Positions 53,798 to 62,123 of a stretch of DNA of 64,000 bases are shown here, piece after piece. The stretch is taken from positions 434,001-498,000 of the forward strand of contig JANQRF010000002.1 of the NCBI GenBank assembly GCA_028289285.1, written 5' to 3'. The notes beneath the pieces were generated by a model. The model saw only the letters and a list, made by a program, of their open reading frames with translations. It did not search any database and was not told where the DNA came from. The translations under genes and the position numbers were made by a program. The stretch is from Alphaproteobacteria bacterium. GTDB taxonomy: Bacteria; Pseudomonadota; Alphaproteobacteria; Micavibrionales; Micavibrionaceae. How positions within the stretch are numbered: position 1 is the first letter of the stretch; every line of letters begins with the position of its first letter.

Positions 53798-56209
53798 ATG
53801 TTAGGTTCTTCGAAAGAAACGCAAAAACTGCCTGTCCTGCCGCTGCGCGATATTGTGGTCTTCCCGCATATGATCGTCCCGCTTTTTGTCGGGCGCGAAA
53901 AATCCGTCAGCGCACTGGAATACGTCATGCAAAACGGCAAGGAAGTGATGCTGCTCACCCAGAAATCACCGTCTGAAGATGATCCGGCTGCTGAAGACTT
54001 ATACCAGACAGGTGTCATCGGCACGATCTTACAGCTTTTGAAACTCCCTGATGGAACCGTGAAGGTGCTCGTCGAAGGGGCCAAGCGTGCCCAGATTTCC
54101 AAATTTGTTGAGAATGAAAACTTTCTCGAAGCCCATGTCGAGGCGATGGAAGATGACACAGAAGTCACTGAAGAGCTTGAAGCGCTCGCCCGCGCGGTTG
54201 TTACGCAGTTCGAACAGTATGTGAAGCTCAACAAAAAAATACCCCCTGAAGTCATTGTCTCTGTGAACCAGATTGAAACGCCGGACAAGATGGCAGATAC
54301 GATCGCCTCGCACATGGCGCTCAAGATCGAAGAGAAGCAAGAGCTGCTTGAAATCAAAACCGTCACGGAACGGCTTGAAAAAATCTTCAGCTATATGGAA
54401 GGCGAGATCGGTGTTCTCCAGGTTGAAAAAAGAATCCGTAACCGCGTCAAACGCCAGATGGAAAAGACGCAGCGCGAATATTATCTGAACGAACAAATGA
54501 AAGCGATCCAGAAAGAGCTTGGCGACGGCGAGGGCGGCGATGAGCTTGATGAGCTGGACAGAAAAATTGAAAAGACAAAGCTTTCAAAAGAAGCGCGCGA
54601 AAAATCAAAAGCGGAAATGAAAAAGCTCCGGCAGATGAGTCCGATGTCTGCCGAGGCGACTGTCGTACGTAATTATCTAGACTGGATTTTAAGTCTGCCC
54701 TGGGGAAAGCGCTCCCGTGTTTCCAAGGACATTAAAAAGGCGCAGAAGATTCTTGATAAAGATCATTACGGTCTAGAGAAAGTCAAAGAACGCATTTTGG
54801 AATATCTGGCCGTGCAACAACGCGCAGGTAAAGTCAAAGGCCCGATTATCTGTCTTGTTGGCCCGCCGGGCGTTGGGAAAACATCTTTAGGGCAATCCAT
54901 CGCGAAAGCCACGAACCGGAATTTTGTCCGCATGTCTTTGGGCGGCGTGCGCGATGAAAGCGAGATCCGCGGCCACCGCCGCACCTATATTGGCGCACTG
55001 CCGGGCAAAGTCATCCAGGGCATGAAAAAAGCCAAAGCCAATAATCCGCTCTTCCTCCTCGATGAAGTTGACAAATTAGGTCAAGACTGGCGCGGCGACC
55101 CGAGTTCGGCGCTGCTTGAAGTTTTAGACCCGGAACAAAATTCAACCTTCAACGATCATTATCTTGAACTGGATTATGATCTATCCGATGTCATGTTTAT
55201 CTGCACGGCGAATTCTTTGAACATGCCGCGTCCGCTTTTGGACCGGATGGAGATTATCCGCCTGTCCGGCTATACGGAAGATGAAAAGCTTGAAATCGTC
55301 AAACGCCATCTTTTGAAAAAGCAAATGGAAGCGGCGGGTCTTAAAAAAGGTGAGTTCCGAATTTCAGATGCGGCGCTACGTGATTTGATCCGCTATTACA
55401 CCCGCGAAGCCGGTGTGCGGAATTTAGAACGTGAAATTGCCAATCTGTGCAGGAAAGCAATCAAAGAAATTCTGATGAAGAATAAGAGCGGCGTGAATGT
55501 TACGCCCAAGAAGCTTGAAAAATATGCAGGCGTGCGCAAATACCGCTTTGGTGAAGTCGAAGAGCAGGACCGCGTCGGCGTTGTGAACGGTCTGGCCTAT
55601 ACAGAATTTGGCGGCGACTTGCTCTCAGTCGAAGCGGTTGTGATGCCCGGTAAGGACGGCAAGGTGTCGACAACAGGAAACCTCAAAGATGTGATGAAAG
55701 AATCCATCACAGTGGCCGAGATGCTGACTAAGTCGCGCGCAGCGCAGTTTGGCATAGATTATGAAGAGCTCAAGAAAACATCCATTCACGTCCATGTGCC
55801 GGAAGGCGCTACGCCAAAAGACGGTCCGTCCGCCGGGGCGGCAATGACGCTTGCGATTATCTCCGCGCTCACAGATATCGAAGTGCGCCGGGATATTGCG
55901 ATGACAGGCGAGATCAATTTGCGCGGCTATGTCACAGCCATTGGCGGCCTGAAAGAAAAACTTCTGGCCGCGATGCGCGGGGGAATCACAAAAGTTTTGA
56001 TTCCAAAAGACAATGAAAAAGACCTCGTTGATATCCCGGATAAGGTGAAAAAAGGCATGGAAATCGTGCCTGTCAGCACGATTGAAGAGGTTTTATCACA
56101 TGGTCTCGTGCGCATGCCGGAGCCGATAAGCCTTGAAAATAAAGGAAAAATTGACCCTGTGGCCGCAGAAAGCGCAGAAAATAAGGGCGAAGGCATAATT
56201 CACCATTGA
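53798..56209 (+). CDS. lon: ATP-dependent protease Lon
   Basis: 803 aa. Order of parts: N-terminal substrate domain ([23 protein letters not shown]), coiled coil, AAA+ ATPase with Walker [12 protein letters not shown] (residues 355-362 region) and [10 protein letters not shown], then the protease domain with catalytic Ser678 ([10 protein letters not shown]) and Lys721 (GGLKEK). AAAGGG lies before the ATG. It probably degrades misfolded proteins and regulators in concert with ClpP. Confidence 0.98.
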   Translation: MLGSSKETQKLPVLPLRDIVVFPHMIVPLFVGREKSVSALEYVMQNGKEVMLLTQKSPSEDDPAAEDLYQTGVIGTILQLLKLPDGTVKVLVEGAKRAQISKFVENENFLEAHVEAMEDDTEVTEELEALARAVVTQFEQYVKLNKKIPPEVIVSVNQIETPDKMADTIASHMALKIEEKQELLEIKTVTERLEKIFSYMEGEIGVLQVEKRIRNRVKRQMEKTQREYYLNEQMKAIQKELGDGEGGDELDELDRKIEKTKLSKEAREKSKAEMKKLRQMSPMSAEATVVRNYLDWILSLPWGKRSRVSKDIKKAQKILDKDHYGLEKVKERILEYLAVQQRAGKVKGPIICLVGPPGVGKTSLGQSIAKATNRNFVRMSLGGVRDESEIRGHRRTYIGALPGKVIQGMKKAKANNPLFLLDEVDKLGQDWRGDPSSALLEVLDPEQNSTFNDHYLELDYDLSDVMFICTANSLNMPRPLLDRMEIIRLSGYTEDEKLEIVKRHLLKKQMEAAGLKKGEFRISDAALRDLIRYYTREAGVRNLEREIANLCRKAIKEILMKNKSGVNVTPKKLEKYAGVRKYRFGEVEEQDRVGVVNGLAYTEFGGDLLSVEAVVMPGKDGKVSTTGNLKDVMKESITVAEMLTKSRAAQFGIDYEELKKTSIHVHVPEGATPKDGPSAGAAMTLAIISALTDIEVRRDIAMTGEINLRGYVTAIGGLKEKLLAAMRGGITKVLIPKDNEKDLVDIPDKVKKGMEIVPVSTIEEVLSHGLVRMPEPISLENKGKIDPVAAESAENKGEGIIHH

Positions 56210-56361
56210 GTCCTTCCTGAAAAAGGTCTATTACTAGAATCACTTCAAAGCGTTGATGACTAAGGGCTCCAGCCCGATAGGGTCAATCCGTTTGAGGAGT
56301 CCTCGTGCCGGTTGGCAGGAGGAAACTAATTTAACTTAAACTTTCAACAAAGGGGACACCC
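56210..56361 (+). other. Leader region of hupB
   Basis: 152 bases between lon and hupB. It holds short inverted repeats: GGGCT-CC-AGCCC at about 56265-56276, GAGGA/TCCTC near 56295, GCC-GGTT-GGC at 56308-56317. GGAGGAAAC at about 56320 looks like a ribosome-binding site but no start codon follows it in range; the hupB SD is AAAGGGGA at 56350. A structured or attenuated leader is possible; no known riboswitch class is recognised. Confidence 0.35.
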
Positions 56362-56637
56362 ATGAATAAAGCAGAACTTATCGATTACGTAGCCAAAGAA
56401 GCAGAACTGACAAAAGCCGACGCTCAGCGCGCTGTTGACGCTGTTTTTGGCGGGATTACAAAAACCCTTAAAAAAGGTCAGGATGCTCGTTTCGTTGGTT
56501 TCGGAACATTCTCCGTAGCCAAGCGTGCAGCCACAACAGGCCGCAACCCACGCACAGGCGAAGCGATCAAGATCCCGGCTTCCAAGAATGCGAAGTTCAA
56601 AGCAGGTAAAGAGCTAAAAGACGCAGTGAACAAGTAA
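56362..56637 (+). CDS. hupB: DNA-binding protein HU
   Basis: 91 aa, standard size. MNKAELIDYVAKEAELTKADAQRAVDA at the start, FVGFGTFSVAKRAATTGRNPRTGEAIKIPASKNAKF in the DNA-binding arm (GRNPRTG) and LKDAVNK at the end. Last gene of the clpP-lon-hupB series. Confidence 0.97.
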   Translation: MNKAELIDYVAKEAELTKADAQRAVDAVFGGITKTLKKGQDARFVGFGTFSVAKRAATTGRNPRTGEAIKIPASKNAKFKAGKELKDAVNK

Positions 56638-56657
56638 GCGCCTGCTTCATACTCACG

Positions 56658-56685
56658 AAAAACCCCGCTTTTTGGCGGGGTTTTC
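56658..56685 (+). terminator. Rho-independent terminator of hupB
   Basis: AAAACCCCGC / GCGGGGTTTT perfect stem with a short T-rich loop and T tail, 20 bases after the hupB stop. Confidence 0.92.
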
Positions 56686-56700
56686 TTTTGGCAAAAAGGC

Positions 56701-56729
56701 TTGATTTTTGGCCGGTATAAGTCTACTGA
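56701..56729 (+). promoter_or_regulatory. Putative promoter of tRNA-Val
   Basis: TTGATT (56701-56706), 17 bases, TACTGA (56724-56729), 17 bases before the tRNA. Confidence 0.4.
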
Positions 56730-56746
56730 TACCCGACTACCGATAT

Positions 56747-56822
56747 GGGCGGTTAGCTCAGCTGGGAGAGCATCTCGTTTACACCGAGAGGGTCGGCGGT
56801 TCGATCCCGTCACCGCCCACCA
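56747..56822 (+). tRNA. tRNA-Val (anticodon TAC)
   Basis: 76 bases with encoded CCA. Acceptor GGGCGGT/ACCGCCC, D-arm GCTCAGCTGGGAGAGC, anticodon stem TCTCG/CGAGA with loop TTTACAC, T-arm GGCGG-TTCGATC-CCGTC. Its 3' end runs straight into a palindromic repeat. Confidence 0.96.
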
Positions 56823-56886
56823 TGCTTCGCAACTTAACGAGCATAGCGAGTTTAGCGAGAAGCATGTCCGGCGAAGCCTTTAGGCG
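56821..56886. repeat. Palindromic element abutting the tRNA-Val 3' end
   Basis: CATGCTTC (56821-56828) pairs with GAAGCATG (56859-56866), then GCCT-TT-AGGC (56776-type hairpin at 56876-56885). It contains AACGAGCATAGCGAGTTTAGCGAG, with CGAG/GCGAG repeats. Its first two bases are the last two of the tRNA CCA end. Confidence 0.7.
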
Positions 56887-56946
56887 AAGATGGGCTGTCG
56901 TAATGCTACGCCTGGCTGGCCATTTAACTAGGAGAGGTTTCTTTTT

Positions 56947-57321
56947 ATGCGCTATCTTTTACTTTTGTCTGTTTTGTTCGTTTCTGCCTGTTCTTCCATC
57001 GTTGAAGGAACAAGTCAGGAAATCGTTGTCAATACAACACCTGAGGGCGCCTCTTGTGTGTTTGAACGCGAAGGGCAGACAATTGGCCGTGTGGACCCGA
57101 CGCCGGGCGCTTTGACGGTTAAGAAAACAAAGCACGATATGACCATCACATGTTCAAAGGCCGGATATGAAACCGCTACATTCTTCAATAAATCCGATGT
57201 TGCCGGGGCGACGGTCGGGAACATTCTTCTTGGCGGGGGCATTGGCTGGGCGATTGATTCAGCCTCCGGTGCGGACAATAAATATACGACACCTGTCAAT
57301 ATCGCACTGAATAAGAAATAG
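56947..57321 (+). CDS. Small PEGA-like lipoprotein
   Basis: 124 aa. Lipobox VSAC (lipidated Cys15: MRYLLLLSVLFVSAC). The mature part starts with SSIVEGTSQEIVVNTTPEGASCVFER, then RVDPTPGALTVKK and ITCSKAGYETAT, a PEGA-type beta domain with one Cys pair. It ends with a glycine-rich patch VGNILLGGGIGWAIDSASGA. This short lipoprotein type is widespread in Proteobacteria and of unknown function. GGAGAGG lies before the ATG. It is the first gene after tRNA-Val. Confidence 0.82.
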   Translation: MRYLLLLSVLFVSACSSIVEGTSQEIVVNTTPEGASCVFEREGQTIGRVDPTPGALTVKKTKHDMTITCSKAGYETATFFNKSDVAGATVGNILLGGGIGWAIDSASGADNKYTTPVNIALNKK

Positions 57322-57345
57322 TTTGGTTTCACACGTATTTGCCCC

Positions 57346-57373
57346 TTGCAATTCAGCGCTGTAGGGGTATTCT
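57346..57373 (+). promoter_or_regulatory. Putative promoter of the 1016-aa protein gene
   Basis: TTGCAA (57346-57351), 16 bases, TATTCT (57368-57373). A Fur-like box begins 8 bases behind the -10. Confidence 0.5.
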
Positions 57374-57381
57374 CATTATTT

Positions 57382-57400
57382 GAGAATGACTCTCATTATC
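57382..57400. promoter_or_regulatory. Fur-like box upstream of the 1016-aa protein gene
   Basis: GAGAATGACTCTCATTATC matches the 19-base Fur consensus GATAATGATAATCATTATC at 15 of 19 positions. In the 7-1-7 view, TGAGAATGACTCTCA (57381-57395) matches TGATAATNATTATCA at 11 of 14. A further overlapping half (TTCTCATTATTTGAGAA, 57370-57386) suggests multiple Fur dimers. Confidence 0.65.
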
Positions 57401-57428
57401 AATTAGACATAACATTGCGGTAATAAAC

Positions 57429-60400
57429 ATGGCGGCTGAAGTAGCTCTCAAAGAAAGTATTGATAGAGCAGACCCTGACTATGATGTCGGTGCAAGAATC
57501 GAGCACGGCTCTAAAGATGTATTCGGTGATAACGATAATGATACCGCAACACCGACAGAGCTATCTTCTTTAGATCTGTCCGCCCTGGTGCGCCAGGCAG
57601 CCTGGGGGCTTGTAGAACATCATCAAAAAGGCAATCCGGTTGAAATTCGTGCGCGCGGCACATCGGAGAGTGTTTTTGAATCCCTGACTAATCAATTTAT
57701 GGCCTTTGGCACAAGCCGTGTAATCGCCGAACATCTGGCCCAGGCCCTTGTGGATGAGACGATTAATCGTGCCAATGACTTTCGATCAAAGGTCAAACAA
57801 AACTATATCGCTGTCTCTGCAATTGTTGCTGATGCATTTCGCGAGGATATGTATCAATTCGAAACCGGTCATACGGAAGTTATCGTCATTGATAAAGATA
57901 CGGCCGATATCGCTGGAAGCAGTGGACAAGAAGTCCGTTTGACAGCAACAGGGACGGCCACAACGTCAAATCGTGCAGATGTTGGACAGATTTTTGCCAG
58001 CGTGAGGAAATGGGGCCTGTACATAATAGAGGAGGCGCCTGGCAAAGAAGAGATAGACGCGCTGGATGCACAGGTTCAAGCTGCTCTGGCGGCCATCGGT
58101 ACAGATATGGCAGCAGGCATGGATGGGGAAGGTCTGCGGGCTGTCATCGAACAACTTAAAGAGCTTGGTGCGTTAACACCTGAAATTGAATCTATGCTCG
58201 CAACGCTTGTGGTAATGAGCGAATATGCCGCGCTTGAGCAAACGCCTGAGGTTCAAAAAGCTCTTGCAGAACTTTCAGAAAAGCTTATGGAGCAAATGGC
58301 CGAAGCTATTGAAGGTGGTATTGATGTCCCGCTTCCGCTTTTACAAGGCATGGCGGAATATCTGAATAATCTGGCTGAAAGTCATGACCTTGAAGCCTCT
58401 ATTGATATGTCTGCGCTGTCTGAGTTACGCCAAGATATCAAAATTGAAGTCTTAAAAAGTGATCTTCAGGCATTGGCCGAGACATTGGATGGGGACGCCA
58501 AGGCCGAGCTTCAGGACTTGATTGATCAATTGGATGATCTGGATGGCAAAGATCTTGCCGTGCATTTACAAGAACTCCAGGCGCATCTTGATACTCTTGG
58601 TCTGTCGGCAGAACAGCTCGCCGCTTTCGTGGAAAATATTCAGGATCTGAAGGCTATGGTGGTTCAGAGCCTGCCTTTGGAGCAGAAAATGGAATTCCTG
58701 GGCGAGCTTGCCGCGGAAGATTTACTGGCATTGATACAAGAACTGGATGGGCTTGATCCGAAAACGCTTCCGCCTGAGCTCGCTGAAATCCTGGCTGAGC
58801 TGACGGACAAGCTGGAAGCGCAGGGACTTAATATTCAGGATCTGTCGATAGAACAGTTTAAAGAGATTCTGGCTGAAAAGGGCGAGCTTGCCACAACCGT
58901 TCAAAATCTTATTCTGGCACTGAATGATCCGGATATTCGGGATGCGCTCCCACAAGCCGCTCTGGACAGCGTCAATAATTTCCTCGAAACACACAGTGAA
59001 TTTGTTCAGGCTGTTAGCACGCAAGCAGTTATTACAGATTTACAGGTGGCGATGGAAGCTCTTGCTGAGGCCGATCCGGATAGTCCTGAAACAGCAAAAC
59101 AAATAAAAGAGATACAGGAAATCATAGATCGGCTGCAAAATGGTGAAAAACTTGATTCTGCTGATCCGGCAACCTTGTCAGTGTTAGCAGAAACGCTTGG
59201 TGAAAAAACACCACCAGCGATTACAGAAGCAATCACAGCGCTCCAAAACACATCAGTAGAAACTTCCTCACTGGATACGAATCAAATCGCTGCGCTGGAG
59301 AGTTTTGTTGACAGCAATAATTTAAGTGCTGAGCAAACGCAGACTATTTCCGAGATCGTCCAAAATCCGCAAAATGTAACGCCCACACAAATTCAGCAAG
59401 CTGTAGAGATGATGGGGCAGAGTTCACCGCCGGCACTTATTGCTGCCGCGCAAGTTGCAAGCATCCCGGATCTTCCTGCCCAGGATGTCCAAAAAATCAC
59501 GACGGCGCTTTTAACAAATGATGTTCAGACATTGCAAAGCGCGGCGGCTGAAAATCAAGCTGTCTTAAAAGCGCTTCCGCCTGCAGTTCAAACGCAGATT
59601 GTCACAAGTGCGATACAAACCATATTGCCGGATCTGGGGGCGCAAAATCCTAAAATTGCGGCAAGTGTGCAGACTTTATTAGAAGCGCAGAAACCCGACA
59701 GTCCTGTCACAATCCACCCGGCAAAGCTGGAAATGTTAAAACGGGATATAGCCAAAGCTGATCTTCCGCCCGCACAAGCCCAAGCTATCCAGAACCTAAT
59801 AGATGCATCAGCGAATAATTTAAATCAAACACCGCCGACTAAGCCAGGCTGCTCTCCTATTTGTAATTGTCACAATGAAGCGTCCAAGCCTGAAGGTGGC
59901 GGCAAGGCATCTGATATTACACAGACCAGAGATGGTGATAAGGTTATAACGACAATTCAGACAGTGCAGGGAGAGGTTAAAATTGAAAGAACTCAAGCTG
60001 ATCTGGATAGAATAAACGAAGCTTATGAACGTATTGAACATAGCGGTTTGGCAGATAAAACAGGAGAGGTGAGTTCCAGCCAGGTAGAAGAATTAAAACG
60101 TGCTGCACAAGAAGCTGGCAGAGGAGAGGATCAGATTATCCGTCCGACAGAGGCATTTCATGTCTGTGGACCCGGATGTAATCATGGGCCCGATACTAGT
60201 CAATCGCTTACAGCTGAAGCCATTGATACGAATATTGATTTTGGATTTAATGATACAACAACTTTCTCAAATGGAGCCAGCCAAGCAGATGCCTCCAGTT
60301 TGTTTGGCGATATTTTGAAAGAAGAAGGAATTGATACCTCTAGCATTAAAAGCGTCCTGAATGCATGTGCGGATTGCGGGGGGTGCGGGACTGGCGGCGG

Positions 60401-60479
60401 ATGCGGTAGTGGAGAAGGGGAGACAGACTCAAATGCTCCAAAAAATGATGTACGTGAAAGGGCTTATGCCCCTCAATAG
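57429..60479 (+). CDS. Orphan 1016-aa acidic helical protein with Cys-rich C-terminus
   Basis: Not recognised. No signal peptide or membrane span. Residues about 1-190 form a mixed domain; residues about 200-800 are an acidic, Leu/Gln/Ala-rich series of helices (LQALAETLDGDAKAELQDLI, LAEILAELTDKLEAQGLNIQ) that looks like a solenoid. There is no cysteine in the first 807 residues. All nine are in the last 210: Cys808, 812, 814 with His815 (CSPICNCH), Cys913 and 917 with His919 (CGPGCNHG), and Cys980, 983, 986, 992 (CADCGGCGTGGGC). These look like metal or Fe-S ligands. The upstream Fur-like box points to control by iron. The ribosome-binding site is weak. Confidence 0.85.
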   Translation: MAAEVALKESIDRADPDYDVGARIEHGSKDVFGDNDNDTATPTELSSLDLSALVRQAAWGLVEHHQKGNPVEIRARGTSESVFESLTNQFMAFGTSRVIAEHLAQALVDETINRANDFRSKVKQNYIAVSAIVADAFREDMYQFETGHTEVIVIDKDTADIAGSSGQEVRLTATGTATTSNRADVGQIFASVRKWGLYIIEEAPGKEEIDALDAQVQAALAAIGTDMAAGMDGEGLRAVIEQLKELGALTPEIESMLATLVVMSEYAALEQTPEVQKALAELSEKLMEQMAEAIEGGIDVPLPLLQGMAEYLNNLAESHDLEASIDMSALSELRQDIKIEVLKSDLQALAETLDGDAKAELQDLIDQLDDLDGKDLAVHLQELQAHLDTLGLSAEQLAAFVENIQDLKAMVVQSLPLEQKMEFLGELAAEDLLALIQELDGLDPKTLPPELAEILAELTDKLEAQGLNIQDLSIEQFKEILAEKGELATTVQNLILALNDPDIRDALPQAALDSVNNFLETHSEFVQAVSTQAVITDLQVAMEALAEADPDSPETAKQIKEIQEIIDRLQNGEKLDSADPATLSVLAETLGEKTPPAITEAITALQNTSVETSSLDTNQIAALESFVDSNNLSAEQTQTISEIVQNPQNVTPTQIQQAVEMMGQSSPPALIAAAQVASIPDLPAQDVQKITTALLTNDVQTLQSAAAENQAVLKALPPAVQTQIVTSAIQTILPDLGAQNPKIAASVQTLLEAQKPDSPVTIHPAKLEMLKRDIAKADLPPAQAQAIQNLIDASANNLNQTPPTKPGCSPICNCHNEASKPEGGGKASDITQTRDGDKVITTIQTVQGEVKIERTQADLDRINEAYERIEHSGLADKTGEVSSSQVEELKRAAQEAGRGEDQIIRPTEAFHVCGPGCNHGPDTSQSLTAEAIDTNIDFGFNDTTTFSNGASQADASSLFGDILKEEGIDTSSIKSVLNACADCGGCGTGGGCGSGEGETDSNAPKNDVRERAYAPQ

Positions 60480-60493
60480 AGTTATACGTAAAG

Positions 60494-61129
60494 CTATGAT
60501 ATAAACTCTATTTTCTGCGGCATAAATGCGCCCGGGTATTCTCTACATAAATGGCTTATCACAAAGTTCTCTGTAGCCGTTCTAGCACCTTCTCCACGTT
60601 TAATAGCGCATTCTGTTGTGGCACATGCCCCTTTGAATTTTAAAACAAGAGATTTTGAGTGTGGATCATGAGCAACCGGTTCGATACCTCCATTATGATT
60701 GTTAATTGTCCCTTTTGAATTTGGATGAAATGGCTTGTCTGATATTTCTTCTAAAAAAGATCCTACACTTCTTAAAAAATCTGCTTGAAAATAAGTAGCA
60801 AACTCCACGCCCATTAACGGGTTTTGTTCGTCTATAAATCTTTTCTCTAAGCCCTGGCCGATAATATCAACAAAACGCTTTCCGTTTCGTGACGGGTCTG
60901 TCCATTTTTGTCCTTGAAGATGAATATCGATAGAGCACTGATCCCCATCAATAAGAAGTCTGGTTTCTGTGATCTGCTTAATCCCAAAAAGGGTTGCGAG
61001 AATATGTGCGCCGTAAGAATCTGCGGTCTCACGATCCTTAAAGCTTATATCAACATCCCTATATCCTGATATGTCTTCTATTGGAAATGTCGCAATGGGA
61101 CCATTTATGGAGGGAGCAAGCATACGCAT
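60494..61129 (-). CDS. Divergent Nfu-like protein (putative Fe-S carrier), 211 aa
   Basis: The C-terminal domain (about 140-211) has the NifU C-terminal pattern: TINNHNGGIEPVAHDPHSKS then LVLKFKGACATTECAIKRG, in place of the usual DGGDVEL...L-GACxGCPSS. The two cysteines (Cys169, Cys174) are Cx4C, not CxxC. The N-terminal part (about 30-100) fits an Nfu N-terminal domain: ETADSYGAHILATLFGIKQI and then a strand and helix with a Trp (QKWTDPSRNGK). Nfu proteins deliver Fe-S clusters. Both domain matches are by eye and weak. It is encoded 27 bases behind the next entry on the same strand, so it shares its Fur-box promoter. Confidence 0.6.
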   Translation of the reverse strand: MRMLAPSINGPIATFPIEDISGYRDVDISFKDRETADSYGAHILATLFGIKQITETRLLIDGDQCSIDIHLQGQKWTDPSRNGKRFVDIIGQGLEKRFIDEQNPLMGVEFATYFQADFLRSVGSFLEEISDKPFHPNSKGTINNHNGGIEPVAHDPHSKSLVLKFKGACATTECAIKRGEGARTATENFVISHLCREYPGAFMPQKIEFIS

Positions 61130-61156
61130 AAAATAAAACTTTCTTATATTTTTAAC

Positions 61157-62008
61157 TTAAATGTGTTTCTCGGGGCCAATTGGTTTGCCGTTGCCCCAGA
61201 TAAAATTACCTTCTTCCGAATCTATAGGTGGAATATCATCTTTGTCCGGGCTGGCAGGGCTTTCTGCTATGCCAAAAAGATCTTCCAAGTCCACGTCCTC
61301 AATATCTTTTTGTGCATCTGGATAAACAGGCGGATCTATGCCCATATTCGCGACAGGACTGTGTTGGGCATTATTTATGGCAGCCTCCATCTCTTTAATC
61401 AGCCGTGCTTTCGGGTCTTGTTTTTTATCTTCTGTAAGGGCGGGACAGGTTGGTAATGTTTTTGCAACTTCCCGCATATCACCTTCAAAAGTAATGTTTT
61501 CTGCATGACAAGCCAGCATTAGGGCGAGTTTCTCAACGGGATCACGTGTATTTCCAAAGTTAGCCTCTGTGTGTCCTTCTGCTTTGGCCATACGGACAAG
61601 TGCTATTGCTGCAAGCGCTTTTTCATGAAGTGCTTTGGCCATATCAGGAAGTGTTTCAGCTTTTTCAATATCCAACTGGAGATTGCTAGCAACATATTTA
61701 TGTGTTTTTTTCCCTTCGGAAACGATCGGGAAACGCTCGAGCTCTATATGTTGAATTTGTGCAATAACGCGATGAGGGCTTTCTTGAGGCGGCGCATTGT
61801 TATGTCCGTATATGCGCTCCCCATCTTTATTCAGATATATGACATCGGTTATAAGAAATGCTAGAAATGCATCTTCCCGCAGATAGGACTGATCCTTTTC
61901 ATGCCATTTTTCTTGAAGACTGAGATAACCTTCACAGGTCTGATCCGACAAGGAGGCGTCTTGTTTTTTTAACTTGTCTCGTCTTTTTTTGCGTGCGAGT
62001 AATTCCAT
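61157..62008 (-). CDS. Orphan acidic protein, 283 aa
   Basis: Not recognised. Soluble; a basic N-terminus (MELLARKKRRDKLKKQ), a central part with strands and helices (FLAFLITDVIYLNKDGERIYG, LHEKALAAIALVRMAKAEGH), then a long acidic, Pro-rich tail (KDIEDVDLEDLFGIAESPASP). Three cysteines are scattered. It is the first gene of a two-gene unit with the Nfu-like gene. Its promoter region carries a Fur-like box 9 bases before the start codon. Confidence 0.75.
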   Translation of the reverse strand: MELLARKKRRDKLKKQDASLSDQTCEGYLSLQEKWHEKDQSYLREDAFLAFLITDVIYLNKDGERIYGHNNAPPQESPHRVIAQIQHIELERFPIVSEGKKTHKYVASNLQLDIEKAETLPDMAKALHEKALAAIALVRMAKAEGHTEANFGNTRDPVEKLALMLACHAENITFEGDMREVAKTLPTCPALTEDKKQDPKARLIKEMEAAINNAQHSPVANMGIDPPVYPDAQKDIEDVDLEDLFGIAESPASPDKDDIPPIDSEEGNFIWGNGKPIGPEKHI

Positions 62009-62016
62009 GGCCTAAC

Positions 62017-62031
62017 TGATAGTCATTCTCA
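62017..62031. promoter_or_regulatory. Fur-like box upstream of the acidic protein / Nfu-like operon
   Basis: On the minus strand TGAGAATGACTATCA, 12 of 14 defined positions of the 7-1-7 Fur consensus TGATAATNATTATCA. It shares the TGAGAATGACT core with the box at 57381. It sits between the promoter at 62046-62074 and the start codon at 62008. Confidence 0.65.
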
Positions 62032-62045
62032 TTTATAAGAGTCTT

Positions 62046-62096
62046 TACTAGCATATATAATATAACACTTGCAAAGTCTATCTTTTTACATATAGA
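62046..62096. promoter_or_regulatory. Divergent promoters sharing a palindromic TTGCAA
   Basis: TTGCAA at 62069-62074 is its own reverse complement. Minus strand: spacer of 17, then CTAGTA (62051-62046). Plus strand: spacer of 16, then TATAGA (62091-62096), which serves the gene at 62124. An inverted repeat TATCTTT/AAAGATA surrounds the plus -10 region. Confidence 0.4.
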
Positions 62097-62123
62097 AAGA
62101 TAAAAAAATATATAGAGGTTGAA

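Noticed and set aside
56210..56361. Known riboswitch before hupB
   Set aside because: Short hairpins are present but no conserved core of any class that I can recognise.
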